From NCBI RefSeq assembly GCF_001649575.2, contig NC_051434.1, forward strand, positions 7,600,255 to 7,664,254: a DNA stretch of 64,000 nt. Direction: 5' to 3'. This document shows, piece by piece, positions 21,970 through 40,182 of this stretch. The translations under genes and the position numbers were made by a program. Numbering within the stretch: position 1 is the stretch's first letter; each line of letters opens with the position of its first letter. The notes beneath the pieces are model-generated. The model did not search any database. It saw only the letters and a program-made list of their open reading frames with translations, and was not told the origin of the DNA. This DNA comes from Kryptolebias marmoratus. Lineage: Eukaryota > Chordata > Actinopteri > Cyprinodontiformes > Rivulidae.

Positions 21970-23040
21970 ACCGGGATCGACTCCTGTGAAGACAAAAATT
22001 CACACACCTGTGATACTGACAATGAACTGGAGTCATGACTGGCTACAAAAACCAAAACAGCCACATGCAAATATTAGAGACAGACGCTGTGTCCGGATAT
22101 CAGAAGTCACACAAGGACATTTAGTAAACACAAAACCAATGCCAGGTTATCACGGAAGCAGGCTAGCAAGTCTTAAGGACCCTGCATTAGCATTCACTTA
22201 GCCGGCTAGTCTGCTAGCAGCAGCGTTCCTGCAGCCAAACCCTTATTTTTCAGTGACAGGAATATTTACCCATGAATGGAAAACGCTGCTTTAATTATGC
22301 TTTCGGAACACGTTAGTTTCATTAGCAGGGGGGGCGCTTATAAGCCGCGCTACAGCCGAGACAGCGTTTTGCATCGACGGGAGGGGGGGGGAGCTCCGTT
22401 ATTTTTTTTTTTTTCTGTTTTGAGCTAGCAGCATATTCCTTTCCGTCTTAGGCTGCTGGCCGCTGAGCTCCAGCCAGCACGGAGAGGGGTCATTCAGCTA
22501 ACAAGCTAACGTTCGTCTCAAAAAAAAAAAAAAAGCCAACAGAAGCGGCTCGCCCACGGGGGGGCTTCCCCGCAGGCCCCACCCCCCCCNNNNNNNNNNN
22601 NNNNNNNNNNNNNNNNNNNNNNNNNNNNNNNNNNNNNNNNNNNNNNNNNNNNNNNNNNNNNNNNNNNNNNNNNNNNNNNNNNNNNNNNNNNNNNNNNNNN
22701 NNNNNNNNNNNNNNNNNNNNNNNNNNNNNNNNNNNNNNNNNNNNNNNNNNNNNNNNNNNNNNNNNNNNNNNNNNNNNNNNNNNNNNNNNNNNNNNNNNNN
22801 NNNNNNNNNNNNNNNNNNNNNNNNNNNNNNNNNNNNNNNNNNNNNNNNNNNGGGGGGGGGGGGGGGGGGGGAAGAAATGTACGGAGGATGCTGCAGACGA
22901 CACGTATGTTTATTTCTACCAGAATTACCCCATAAAATAACCCTAAATATTTACATTCATATAAAAAGGCAGCTTTTTTTTTTTACACTGTCGTTTTTTT
23001 TATCGTTTCCAGTCTGGCAACAGAAATAAGGAAAAAGGAA
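21970..23040 (-). other. znf687 5' region with GC-rich promoter and gap; psmd4-znf687 spacer
   Basis: A minus-strand acceptor (ttcacag followed by gag, exon edge near 21983) implies a non-coding first znf687 exon further right. The GC-rich stretch 22320-22900 is the likely promoter but contains the 262-base gap, so the transcription start cannot be seen. No coding exon is recognised. Confidence 0.55.
22590..22851. other. Assembly gap (262 N) between C-run and G-run
   Basis: The gap is bordered by a run of C on the left (from 22582) and a run of about 20 G on the right (from 22852). This hard-to-sequence region probably hides the znf687 5' exon and CpG island. Confidence 1.
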
Positions 23041-23057
23041 ACACATTTTCATGTGGC

Positions 23058-23063
23058 TTTTAT
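23058..23063 (-). terminator. psmd4: Polyadenylation signal, psmd4
   Basis: TTTATT on the plus strand reads AATAAA on the minus strand, about 360 bases beyond the psmd4 stop codon. Confidence 0.6.
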
Positions 23064-23422
23064 TGCAAAAACGCACAAAAACATGACAGGAATGTGACTA
23101 ACTCGTTAGTCTAAAGCCTGTCAACCCAAACTCCTCTACTGAGTAAATTACTAATTATACACCTTGTTGATAAAATGTAAACTGAAGCGCATACAAGGCA
23201 ATTTGATAATAGACCATTAGAATTTGTATTTATGGGCAATTCATGTAGTCAGAATTAGACAGGAAATGGTAATTTAATAAATCTTTTATTATACTTTGGT
23301 GCCTCCGAGTGTCTCGCAGGAAGGTGGTATTAAATCTCAGAGTGCTGGCATGCAGGGCGGCGCATCAGCAATCTCATGTTTAAAAATAAATCCTGCATAA
23401 ATCTGCAATTGTTCATTTATTT

Positions 23423-29189
<5,767 letters not shown>

Positions 29190-29239
29190 TTTGGAAAACT
29201 TCTTGTTGCTCTCTGTCGTAGTCTTGTAGGCTCACATCC

Positions 29240-29277
29240 TATTGGTTGAAGGCTAAAGAAGGCGGAACGTGATTGGT
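29240..29277 (-). promoter_or_regulatory. psmd4: Paired CCAAT boxes upstream of psmd4
   Basis: ATTGG at 29241-29245 and 29272-29276 reads as two CCAAT boxes on the minus strand, 31 bases apart and about 50-90 bases upstream of the psmd4 ATG. Tandem CCAAT boxes about three helical turns apart are typical of NF-Y-driven promoters. No TATA box is evident. Confidence 0.55.
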
Positions 29278-29738
29278 CAGAAAGTGTCTCCCTTGATTTG
29301 GTGTCGGAAAGCGTTCAGAAGTAATTATGAAAACTCAATGCACACTGCCTGTTTGAATTTAAAATGCTACTATTTGTTTTATTTATATTACTGTTTAAGT
29401 GTCTTAAGCCATTCCTTATTTATTTGTCTTTTGACAGCATGGAGCTTAAAATCTGATCATTAAATATGATCTTTTTTTGTTGTTGTGTTTTGTAAATTAT
29501 AATTTGGATATGAAAATGAACACACAAATTGTTGTTCAACTCTGGTCTTTTCCTTAAGTTTTGTCTTTAAACATTTTTTTAAAATTAATAGTCTGTTGCA
29601 AAAACAATTACTGAGTTGGACAGGATTAAAAAACATGAATCTTAAATAAATATTAGCTGAAAAGTTACTATGATGTGGAAGTGTTCTTCAAATAAGAAAT
29701 TCAGACAAAAGGAGGACAACAGAATAGAATAAATAGGA

Positions 29739-29744
29739 TTTATT
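29739..29744 (-). terminator. pip5k1a: Polyadenylation signal, pip5k1a
   Basis: TTTATT on the plus strand reads AATAAA on the minus strand, inside attaaataaatcc. It would give a 3'UTR of about 2.07 kb. No gene signal interrupts the interval. Confidence 0.5.
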
Positions 29745-31809
29745 TAATGCCGGAAGACAAAAAATATCTCAAACATGTTAAAGTTCATGTGATCCATTCT
29801 ATATGTCAAGTCTAAAAACTGCTCATCCATCTTTAGAACAAAAATCAAACTAATTTATTTGGCTTACATAAAGCAGATGTGTAGTTTGATCTTGTTCTTG
29901 CAACATTTTGTTTTGTTCATTATTATATTTTAGTTTTTAATAAAACAAACAAGCAAGTCCTGCATTAACGTTCAATTCCACGAGCTTCATTTCACCGAAC
30001 ATTGTGTTGTTGAATGCAGTAAATAAAACGCTAAACAGAAAATCTGCCTTTGACTTTCATTAGGGAAGAATTATAGAGCTGCTGAGTTTGTTTTAAATCA
30101 GAATCAAGAAAAAACAAAACATAACTTTGTAAAAAGAAATCAACTTTTTATCTCCCAGAGAAATAAAACCAGTGAAATTGTTTTGTGGCAGTAAGTTTTA
30201 ATTAGAACTGATGTTTTACAAAAGGCACAAAAAAAGAAGATTAGACTGTTATTATATTATTTCAACTCTCATAAACACAAACAACTGCACACGTTCTCCA
30301 AAGATGGATGAAAAGAAACCCAAAATAAATAGATTCAGATTTAGGTCAAAGTCAAAAAAAGCAACTTTTAAAGTCATCTCAAATCTGGACCATGCACCTT
30401 TGGTAAAAGATGTTTATTTTCATATAAATCCATTCATAAACGTACGACTAATGGTGCAAACAAACAAAAAAAGAAACTTAGTGGAGGTAATGAAAACAAA
30501 AACAACAAAATGATTGTGCCAGCTTGAAACATCATTTCACAATCTTTGGTAAAGACCGAACAAAAACATCCTCTTTATACATTTGATCAGTGGCTTTAAC
30601 ACTTTAGTTTGAATAAACTCCTGAGAGGAAAAGAAAACACAAGATATAGTCCAAACATTGCTAACAGACTCAGTAGTCTTGTTTCGTGGGATTGGCTCCT
30701 AATCACCACCAATCGATCACACTTAATCACATGAATTTCATCTGTCATATGAGTATAAAAAAACAAACACAAACCTCTTTTAAAATATTGTTTTGTTCTT
30801 GGTATTAGAAGTTAGTATTCACAGTACCTAAAGTAGTATAAGCTCATTAGAAAATGTGGTTAAATAAAAACCGTGAGCTGATTAGGTCATGTCTTTCTCC
30901 AGCACTATTTACATTTACAGTAAGCTTTTTAAAAAATACAATTACAGCATTTTATGGTGAATTGATACAGTATTTTTCTTTCAACACAACCCCCTATTAT
31001 AAAAACCTGTGCGCCCAACACAAATAATATAGTTTTAAATTAAAACAGCTAAACAAAAAAGGGAGAAAAAATATGATTTTAAACTTTTAGTGGTGTAAAC
31101 TGTAAATAAAAGATGGATGTCCTCATCTTATGCCAAAGTGGAAGAATTGCAACACCACCCATGGCCACATGTTTAAATGCGCCTCAAATATACATTTGTC
31201 TCGAATCAGTTTTTAAAAATCTCACTGAAGTTTCACCCTTTTGTTCCATTTTCGTCTCTTCTGGTTCCAAAAAAAACCCATCAAGATGATCGAATCTGAT
31301 GATGGCATCACTGTAGAAGCATCCATCTTTTATCTACAGCCTGTTGGTGAGGCAGATACTCAACAGGATGTGTTACAGTAATATGGTAAACACAAAAACG
31401 GTACAAAAATGAAAGGAGTTTGAAAACACCTGAATGACTTTCTGCACACAAGCATTAAATCCTTGTGTTACACTCGCCCCTGAACGTTGGCTTAAACGAG
31501 CAGATCAGGACCAAAACAACAACAACAACAACTGGTCGTTAATACAGGAACTTCTATAAAAGGATAGATGATAAGATAATGTGCACCACCCACCACATTA
31601 ATGTACCCACATTTAACACAACCGATTGGAAATCAAAGTGCAAAGAACAGGAACAAATATAAGTATCCCGCTTGGTCTCAGTAATACACTACGAGGCTTT
31701 ATTTTAGTCCTTGTACGTCAACACGAAGGTGGCTGAAAAAGTTCAACCCTGCTCAGAACCAGCTCTGTGTTCTGTTTGGTTAGTTTGAGTTCCGTTCATC
31801 TTTCCACGT
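29740..31809 (-). other. pip5k1a: pip5k1a 3' untranslated region (inferred)
   Basis: An AT-rich block without coding exons between the pip5k1a stop and the AATAAA on its strand. Several A/T-rich pentamers (ATTTA) occur. The extent is inferred from the poly(A) signal; an earlier end cannot be excluded. Confidence 0.5.
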
Positions 31810-34800
31810 TTACACCTGCAAACCAGAAAGTCCTCGTTAAAAAGGAAACAACGTTTCCGTGAATAAAAATCCCCACTGAGAAGCCTGTAATCTACTTACA
31901 GATTGTTCGCTTTCGTTACAGACTGTGTCACTGAGCGAGATCGAACTCTCAGTGCCGACACTCGCGTCAAGGGAAGCCTGAGCTCTAAAACACACAAAGA
32001 CAGAGCAGAAAGTGAATTAAACCTGTGGAACGATTTCCCAGGAATAATTAAACTTTTTATTGCATGACTTTAGAGGTTTACCTTCAGAGGCCGACTTTCA
32101 TGAACCTCTGATTAAGAGACACTCTTGTCTTTAAAAACAAAACTTTAGTTTAATAAAATAAATAAACTTCTGACGCTGCCACACATATATTTCTACTAAA
32201 CCTCTGAGGTGGACCATTCCTATGAATTAAATTTTTAATCACTGCAAGTCCCAGCCGTATGGACAGTCATTTTTTTAAGCAGAAACATGAAACAGGTCAT
32301 GGCTCTGAATCATAAATTAGCAGCTGAGATTAGCACCGTTTTCTCTGCAGGTTGTTGTTGTGCTGACACTTGTTCTATATTAATAGGCCTGCATGAATAA
32401 AGGACAAGAGAAGGATGAATTACTGCAAGTTGGTCTTAACTCAGGATGGAAGGGGGAGGTAGGCTTGAATATTTTAAGAAAAATGTATTAATGGCAGACA
32501 AATTTAAAGAGTGTCTGCTTAAAATGCTCATTCCTAGCAGAAAGTCAGTGTCCTCAAATTAGGCTGCAGGGTCTCGGAGATTATTAGAATACCATTTATT
32601 AAGGTTTTTGGTCCAGTTGCTGTTTATATCCCGTCTTACCTGCTGGGGGAGCTCTTCTCCTGGTCTTCGAGCGCTGCGGTATTTTCACTTCCTCCCGCTG
32701 ACTCTGAGGTTTCCTGGGAGGGAGCTGGAGAACTAGTTGTGGGAGCGAACTCTGAGCAGAGCAGGGAGGACGAGACGGAGGCTTCGGGAGTGCTGACGAC
32801 GGTGTCGCTGGGTGGTAACATCTGTGGGAGGAGGTCAGGGCGGCCTGACTGCAAGACTGGGTGCAAGAGGAGGATAAACCCTTAAGAGTGTGTTGTGAAG
32901 GAAGCGATTCACATGCTGGCACATGTTTGAAGTTATCAATAAACATGCTTTCCACAGTACAGCTGAAGCAGCTGCGGTCTCCTTTTTTTTTTTTTCCTTC
33001 AGTCCTTACCAAAGTTTCCATCACTGTCCTCTAAGGTGTCGGTGCTGAGTTGATGTTGGAGTGAAAGCGGGTTGTTGCCGGTCGTGCCCAACAGAAAGGC
33101 CCCAGGACCAGCAGGTTTTTTCATAGGGCCGTTGGCGCGGCGCTTCTTAGTCGGGGAAGACTTCACTGGAAACAAAACCGGCAGGTGTAAAGAAAAACTT
33201 CCAACAGTACAACTGATTGGTTGCATTTATCCTTAACTCCACAATATCAACTTACTTGGCATCCTTTTGAAGACCGTGTTGCACACAAATTTCTGAAATC
33301 TGTCTGAATAGAAACGTGGCTTGTGTACCGAAACAGTGTCCTGAGAAAGAACAGAGTTTTTTGAGCATGTGTATTTGAAGACACTACAAACAAACAAACA
33401 GAGACAGCTTACCCCGTCATGAACCAGGGCTTTCCAGGAATGTTCAAGCTTCTTTATGAGTCTGGAAAAACACACAGAACCCAGCTCCATCATAAAAGTT
33501 ACAAACATATGGCCAAACATACGTCACATGGAAGAGACGTCCAACTGCAGTCTTTTAGGTCGATTCAGAAATGAGATTTTAGTACAACTCTGACGTGTAG
33601 AGTCTGATTTCCACAAGGGCTAAAAGTGACAACAGGCATTTTTTTTCTCCAACTGATTTATAATAAAATATTTAGAGTAAATGATTTTACATTTCTTCAA
33701 AAACAGCACCAATGAGACTTTGATTCAACATGAATTGCAAGAGTGTCTCATAATGATTGGAAAAAAAGCCTAAATGGTAGCAACTTCTTACACCTCCTGT
33801 GCTTCCTTGACCCTTTTCAATTGTCGTACAGATCATTAAATCAAGCTTTTTTCCCCCACTTGATGCAGCTGGCTAAAGTAAAGGCAGTTCTTTCTAAAAG
33901 GCCGACAGTAATCCATGCCTCCACCCGGTTGGATTACTGTAACGCTCTTCATGTCAGAATCAGTGCTTCTTCTGCTGCTCACCTCCACACGGGACAAAAT
34001 GCCTCCCTGCACTCGCTGCCTCTACATTTTAGGATTCATTTTAAAATTTCCTTTTAAAGCCCCCCACCCTACCCTCTCTGCTGCTACACACCCACCTGTT
34101 TCCTCCAGCTGCTCCTGAGTGTCCCAAAAACTAAACATAAGCTTAAAGGGGGATGGCTTTGGCTTTAGACGCCAATTAAGACGTTGACTTTTTAGTTTAA
34201 TTTAATTTTTATGTCTTGTGACTGCTGTTACGTCTTATTTATTCACTCAGCAAAGACTTTCACATTACAAACAAGCCATTGCTTGTGCAAATTAGCTACG
34301 GTGGATTCAGGAAGCAAGTTCAAGCAAGTCAAGCTAAAATAGTCTGATTGTAGTCACCTGCCGAGCAATGGGTGTATCCCTACATAAAAAAACGGTCATT
34401 GTAGCTTTAATAGACCAAACAAGCTGAGATTGTGCTACACAGCTTCTTTTATTTCAAGTGAACTTAATCCCCGTCCTCATTTTCTTTTGTTTTTACTTCA
34501 CAAAACATATATTTACGTTTAAAATCCCTCAAGCTGTTTTCACAGCTACAATGATTATAAGTTAAACTCAAACCAAAGTCTATATCGCAACAAACTACAG
34601 TGATTGAGCTTTGACTGCTGCTAAAAACAACAACAACAAATGCTGACAGATCACTGAAGGTGCTGCTCTGTTGGTGTCCTTCTTTTCCCTGTCTGGGTTT
34701 GTGTTTTGAGACTAAACAAGGGTAAAAAAAAAAAACCTGCTTAGGTACCTGTAGGACTGCAGAATGTCAATAATACCCATGTAGACCAGCAGCCTCTCGC

Positions 34801-37800
34801 CTTTTGAGTTCCGTGCTGGAATTCCTCCAGTCCTAAAAAATAAAGCAGGGTCAGCGTGCCGTGATTTGTCTCCATCGAGTCTTTCAAGGACGACAGACTT
34901 TTAACAAGAACGTTTCCACGCACCAAACCTCTCCAGGGTCACTCACCTGTCCTCTGGCTCCATTGACCCCACGCCTCCAGATTCAGCCTGAATGGCCTCG
35001 ATAGCCGTGCTGTACAAAGACTTTTGGACTTGCGGCTTCCTTTGGTCCACAGCCGCTGCCTCTTGGCTGGCCTGCTCTCGGCAGGCCTGATCTAAGTTAT
35101 GAACTCCCACTAGAAGACTGTAGTCCATAATTTTGAAACTCTCCAAAAGCTGAAGGCAAGCAGAAAAACGCAGGTAATGAAAACTCATGGATTGAATCAG
35201 ACACTAAAATCTGAATATCTTATTCAGTGGTACCATGCTTTATGTGTCTGAGGGGTATCTTACCAGACAGTCTCTCTGGATGGTCTTACAAACAGCATTG
35301 TATTTGTCCACCTCGAGCAACAGCCCCCCCACCATGTCCTGGATAAAGTCCAGGTCTTTGTATGTGGGCACGGCCTTCTCTCGCTCTTTGGGCGAAGCTC
35401 GTCGCTTATAAGTGGAGCCTTTTAGATCGAACTTTTGGTGCATTTTCACCGCACTGGGGAGCAAATTGTTCATGACTGCAATGCGGATGTTTTTTCCTCC
35501 TGCCTGGACGCAGTAGAGCCCATAGAACTTTGGCAATAAGGTCCTTCTGTTCTGGTTCAGGTTCTGCAGAAGACCAGAGATAACGGATTAGGATTGTACC
35601 AGAAACTGCATCACTTCACACGTTGCACCATCAACCACAGACGTGAACATGTTACAGAACCAAAAACTATTTCAAAACTCCAAATAACAACATTATTTAT
35701 CAGATCTTAGAGCTGAAACTTGTATTTATTCTCACAATAAATCATCCACAGATATTTTCTGGTCTTTACTGTCATGTTTCTGACTCGAGCCCGAGGTAAT
35801 TTAATGATGCAACTTCTTTTCAGAGGAATCAAAGTGCTTGTAATAAAAACATCTGAACTTTTCAGAAAAGGCCTCTCAGCTCATCAACAATGGGGATAAA
35901 TTCTCACTAAGGTGACAATGAAATAAAGGAGAACCAGTTCTGACTGATTATCTACCCCAAAGTCAATAATATGTATATGAGAAACGATCATTAACAAAAA
36001 CATGTTGTGTGTTTTTAATAACTGTATGAGATAAGAGTTTGTTTTCAGTTTAGATGAGAATATTAAAACAAATGGAAACCATTTTTATCGCCCACTCCAA
36101 AAAGGTGGGTAATAATGTTTTTTTCCCCCATGTCTGTGTGTTATGTGTTCCTGTCTGTTACCAAAATATCTCAAGAACCACTGGATGCATTTAAATAAAA
36201 CTTTCAGGAAATAATCTTTGGAGTTACATCTACAACTGAATAGCTTTTGGAGTCAACTCAATTCAAAATGGCTGTCAGAAGGGACTAGGAGTCAGTCAAT
36301 ATTACAGATACTGAGGTAAAATTTGATGTGCTAGTGGTTGAGAGGCTTTCACAACCCATAGTCTGAGTGTGACGCTGTGATGAACCACTTCCCATTGCCA
36401 TCCGGTGAATTTCTCATTAAAAAAAACAAACATATAAAAGTAGACACGCACACTAAACTAACTGAGCAATCCTACTTAATTCTACACATAGTCTCTGTTT
36501 ATGTTCTTACCATAAAGTATCCGGGCAGAAGTTTCTGTAGAAACTCGGCCTCTTTGTGCTGAACTGTCTTAATAATGAATTCATCATCATTAGAGACGTA
36601 AAATAGAGATCCACTGGCCCCGGAGTTGGACAGCTCAATCAGAGACTCGTTGCACAGGGAGTACTGTAAAAAAACAAACAAAGAAAAGCACAGGGAACAA
36701 AGTGTTAAGACATAAAAAGGAACCGAACAACAGAACTGGCTTTCAGAGGGAAAATAAATGTCAAAAGCTCCACCTCTCTTGTGTCAACACTCATTTGTTC
36801 ATACGTTACCAGTTTCAGTCTCTCCAGTTACTCAATCACTCCATTCTTCTCATTATTCTGTGCTCTTTTGATTACTTTAGCTGGACTTTTTTTCCGAAAA
36901 GAATAAATGCAGTGTAAATAAATGTACCATGTAGTCATCGGGGCGGATGCCGAACATTTCTCTGAAGTAACGAAAGGCAACTGGAGCGTATGTTTTGAAC
37001 CTGAAGTCTCCATAGTGGTGAGCTGGTGTCAGGTTACTGCCCTCACTGCCAGAAAAAGGAAAAAAAAATGTATTCACACAAAGATGGCAAAACAAACAAA
37101 AAAAACAACAAAAGTCTTGTGGTGGTATGGGCAAAATAGTGACATACAATAAATAAAGCAACATTTCCTTGCATCAAAATTCTCAAAACTCACTTGGGAA
37201 AGAAGATACTTTCCACCACCTCGAAGTCCTGCAGCAGCACGTCTCGCTCGGGTTTTTGGCTCAAGCTGCCCACCGTGTGCGTGATGCCCAGCTGTATCGC
37301 CCCTTTCAGAGCAGATGATGTTGTCTGCAAGAACGAGAGAGGAAAACAAACCTGTTTAAAAGGCTGCAAATGATGGGAACCATTTGCACAATCCTGTAAA
37401 TCCTGTAATATGAACTAATTCACACAACAAATAAACATGAATTAGAGATTTTAGGTTGATGAGAAGATACATTTTAAATGAAATGGTTGGGAATAAGAGG
37501 TCTGGTTAGACTACAAATTACTCTGTTTTTCCAGTAACTGATGATAACAACTAAAAGTTTTTTTTTGTATAAAAGTAAAGTAAATACATGCTATGCTTTC
37601 AAAGGTAAATAAAATACTGTCTGAGCTTATGAAGTCATAAATTTGTGGGGATAAATCAGACAAAATGTTTTCCTGTGTTTGAATGAATTAAAGTCATCAA
37701 ACTGAAGACGCTGAGGATTAACAGGCGGGGTAGTAAAAGTGAATCAGTATGATCTAAAATCCCTGCTTCTGCTCACTGAGTCATGGTTCCTTATTTCATA

Positions 37801-39524
37801 AGATTGGGATAAAATCTGCAGTACTGCATTTCCTCACCAATAGTTTTTCTCATTTTTTAAAAAATATATTTTGCTTTTTAAAATCAACCCCCTGAATCTT
37901 TTTCATTTTTTTAGTGTCAACATTCAGAGTAAAATGAGTTCATAGGCAATCCTGTTAAAATAATTTGACAAAAAAACAAAATGAAACAATGGTTTAAAGT
38001 TTTAAAAACTATAGCGTGAGAGAGTTTAGATTATTTATAAGCAAAATGTGGAGAGAGACATGTGAGTAAAAGCAAAGAAATTTGGTATTCATCAGCTGAA
38101 ATAAAATTATGATCAACAACTTCCACAGTTTTAGACTAATTAATATCATAATTGAAGCAGGGGGAAAGCAGATAAAATAAATCGTAACTGCGTGTGTGAC
38201 GGCACCTTTTTGTACGTTGTCTCCCCTGTGGGATCAATCCCACGATGGCCGATGGTTTTTTTCATGGCGGGAGACATGGTAATACTCGGGCCCTGTCAGT
38301 CCAAACACAGCAGAAAGTTACAAAAACGAAAAAGAAAAAAACTCCTACGTCTGATGCAATACGTAGCTTATGTTTCTAACAGGAAAGAGAAGATAACATG
38401 TCAGCAAAAGCTTGCTAAATAACGTTATGTTACAGTGATTACATATTGCGTTTCCTAACTGACACGAAACTCTGTTACACACTTCCTGTCTTCCCGAATC
38501 TCACCTCTGCAGCAGCATTTTTTCTGGTCCCCGATGGATCTGGAAAGAGAAAAGATGGTGAAGAAACGCAACTTAAATAAGCATTACAAACAGGAACAAA
38601 AACGTTTGGCAATCGAGCAGCAGCAGCAGCTGTTTCATCACTGGATGCCAATAACGTCAAACAGCTTCCATCGTCTGACCTACTTAAAGCCGAGCTGAGC
38701 TCCAACACAAGCATGCAGACAAACCTCATTTATTACCTCTGACAGAAGCCAGCACCCTCCAAAACTGACCCTGCAGGTCTTTGGTGGCAGTGGGAGGTAT
38801 TAGATATGCGCACCATTAAAGTGAGTTCAGACGGGACCAGTGAGGAAAAATGAAAAACACTCTGAACATGAAATACATAAAGACTGCTTCTCAGGAATGA
38901 GTTGTCAAACACAACAAAAACAACCATGATGAGGCTGAACAGATGACGATAAACTGAACCGGTGGCAAACTTTGAGCCAACAGATTGATGATAAATTTAA
39001 AAACAATCATTGTTACCAATAAAACATGCCTTTGGAAAAACTGTGGTGACCAAAGAAATGCTGGATTTTAGGATTAAGGAAAAAAAAATCTGAATATTTC
39101 TATACTTCAGTTTGACTAATGTGCTTAAACCTCAGATGAGTAAACAAAGTTTAAACGAGTGAGTTCTGATAAGCTTAATTCTCTATCAGCACACTTAAAC
39201 GAGATAATACAGGACAGTTTCACTGTTTCAAATGTGAAAACAGAAGCTAGACAATAACCAAAAAAAGAAAGAGCAACCAGTTCTCCAAAACATCATTAAG
39301 TGAACTGTCCTGAGGCAAAACTGGCAATGAAGTATTTGAATCAAATACCTGCACACAATGAGCTGACGGACACTAAGAAATGACCCATATATGTGTAGAA
39401 ACAAACGCAACCAGGACAACACATTATAGCTTTTTGAAAGAAAATGTGGTATTTTATTAATAACACAGTACTTACTGAGAGTTTGGCCCTGAAGACCCGG
39501 AGGCTCCTCTAAAGCTGTGGCCAT
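31810..39524 (-). CDS. pip5k1a: PIP5K1A, phosphatidylinositol 4-phosphate 5-kinase type I alpha
   Basis: Complete, fifteen coding exons on the minus strand: 39524-39476, 38539-38505, 38292-38206, 37324-37194, 37045-36928, 36663-36511, 35563-35264, 35149-34947, 34832-34749, 33461-33413, 33340-33256, 33165-33010, 32844-32640, 31984-31900 and 31815-31810. They total 581 residues (human about 562). The enzyme makes PI(4,5)P2 from PI4P at the plasma membrane and in the nucleus. Kinase features are the glycine-rich loop GASGSLFYV (about 155-163) with the ATP-binding Lys172 in [16 protein letters not shown] (from Asp237), IMDYSLLVG (Asp300) and the type I specificity loop in [20 protein letters not shown]. 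The C-tail includes [15 protein letters not shown], which resembles the human A isoform. The start [14 protein letters not shown] is the first in-frame ATG. The frame placed the exon 13 acceptor at the second of two adjacent AGs. The final exon codes only Val plus stop. Confidence 0.95.
33785..34200 (+). mobile_element. L2-type LINE remnant
   Basis: Located in a pip5k1a intron on the opposite strand. The frames give [41 protein letters not shown] and, after a shift, FKAPHPTL and SVPKTK. In order, these match the conserved 3' end of ORF2 in L2-clade LINEs ([17 protein letters not shown] ... LHWLPVxxRIxFKI). It is heavily decayed with frameshifts and internal losses. Confidence 0.7.
36085..36385. 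repeat. Dispersed repeat, family with ctcaagaaccactgga core
   Basis: Contains atcgcccactccaaaaaggt, aaaatatctcaagaaccact, aataaaactttcaggaaata and ggagtcaactcaattcaaaa. Same family and orientation as 12651-12975 and 61440-61770. Located in a pip5k1a intron. Confidence 0.7.
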
Positions 39525-40085
39525 TCAGACAAAAAAAAGCAAAAAAAACAACTACTAAACCCTGGTTTTGATGAGCTAGATCTGTGTAGACAAACAGAAG
39601 CTCATTAAACAAAATACCTTTCAGGTGATTTCATATTAAACGACTGACTCGGCTAATCTGAACACGAACAAAACAAAACTTTATGAGCCAAGTTAAGACA
39701 AACTGTCAGTGAAAATATGATTACATAACAAGGAAACAACCATAAATGATAATAACAGAAGTTTAGACTGGTTAAAATGGATGATAAAAAGTACGTTTGG
39801 GTTAAGACAGTTGACTATTCAAACGGCAGGCGAAGCGACAAAGCTAGCTGCTAACTTCGCTCAATTGTTAACCAGGTATCATTTAAAACAGTTTAAACGA
39901 ACAGAAAACGACAGAAAAACAAAACAGCCAACTCACTCGATAATCTTGTAAATTATTCCTGCGAGTCACCAGGGGAAAAAAATCGTTTTCTAAAAGGAAT
40001 GTTTGGTTTTTTTTACCCCAATACAAGTAAACAAGGAAGCAACGCGTATACAGCAGTTTAGTGACAAAAGCTTAAACGCGCTAAC

Positions 40086-40182
40086 AACCGGAACACGCAT
40101 CGCGTTTCCGGTAACTGTAGGGGTTTCACAATAAAACACTAAACCGGAAGTTGTTTTCTGACAACGCGGAAGTCTTCCGGTT
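40086..40182 (-). promoter_or_regulatory. pip5k1a: ETS-motif cluster, probable pip5k1a promoter
   Basis: Five ETS cores (GGAA/TTCC in CCGGAA context) fall within 95 bases: CCGGAA at 40088, TTTCCGG at 40105, ACCGGAAGT at 40143 and an inverted pair CGGAAGTCTTCCGG at 40167-40180. Several CpGs and the absence of a TATA box suggest a housekeeping promoter. It lies about 560 bases upstream of the pip5k1a ATG, so a non-coding first exon near 39950-40080 is likely. Confidence 0.55.

Noticed and set aside
29269..29463. Possible small gene right of the psmd4 promoter (divergent transcript)
   Set aside because: The 64-codon frame has no homology and no splice or poly(A) support. CCAAT boxes can act in both directions, but nothing else supports a gene.
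30211..30513. 100-codon plus-strand ORF within the pip5k1a 3'UTR
   Set aside because: Lys/Asn-rich translation typical of A-rich DNA, without homology or gene signals.
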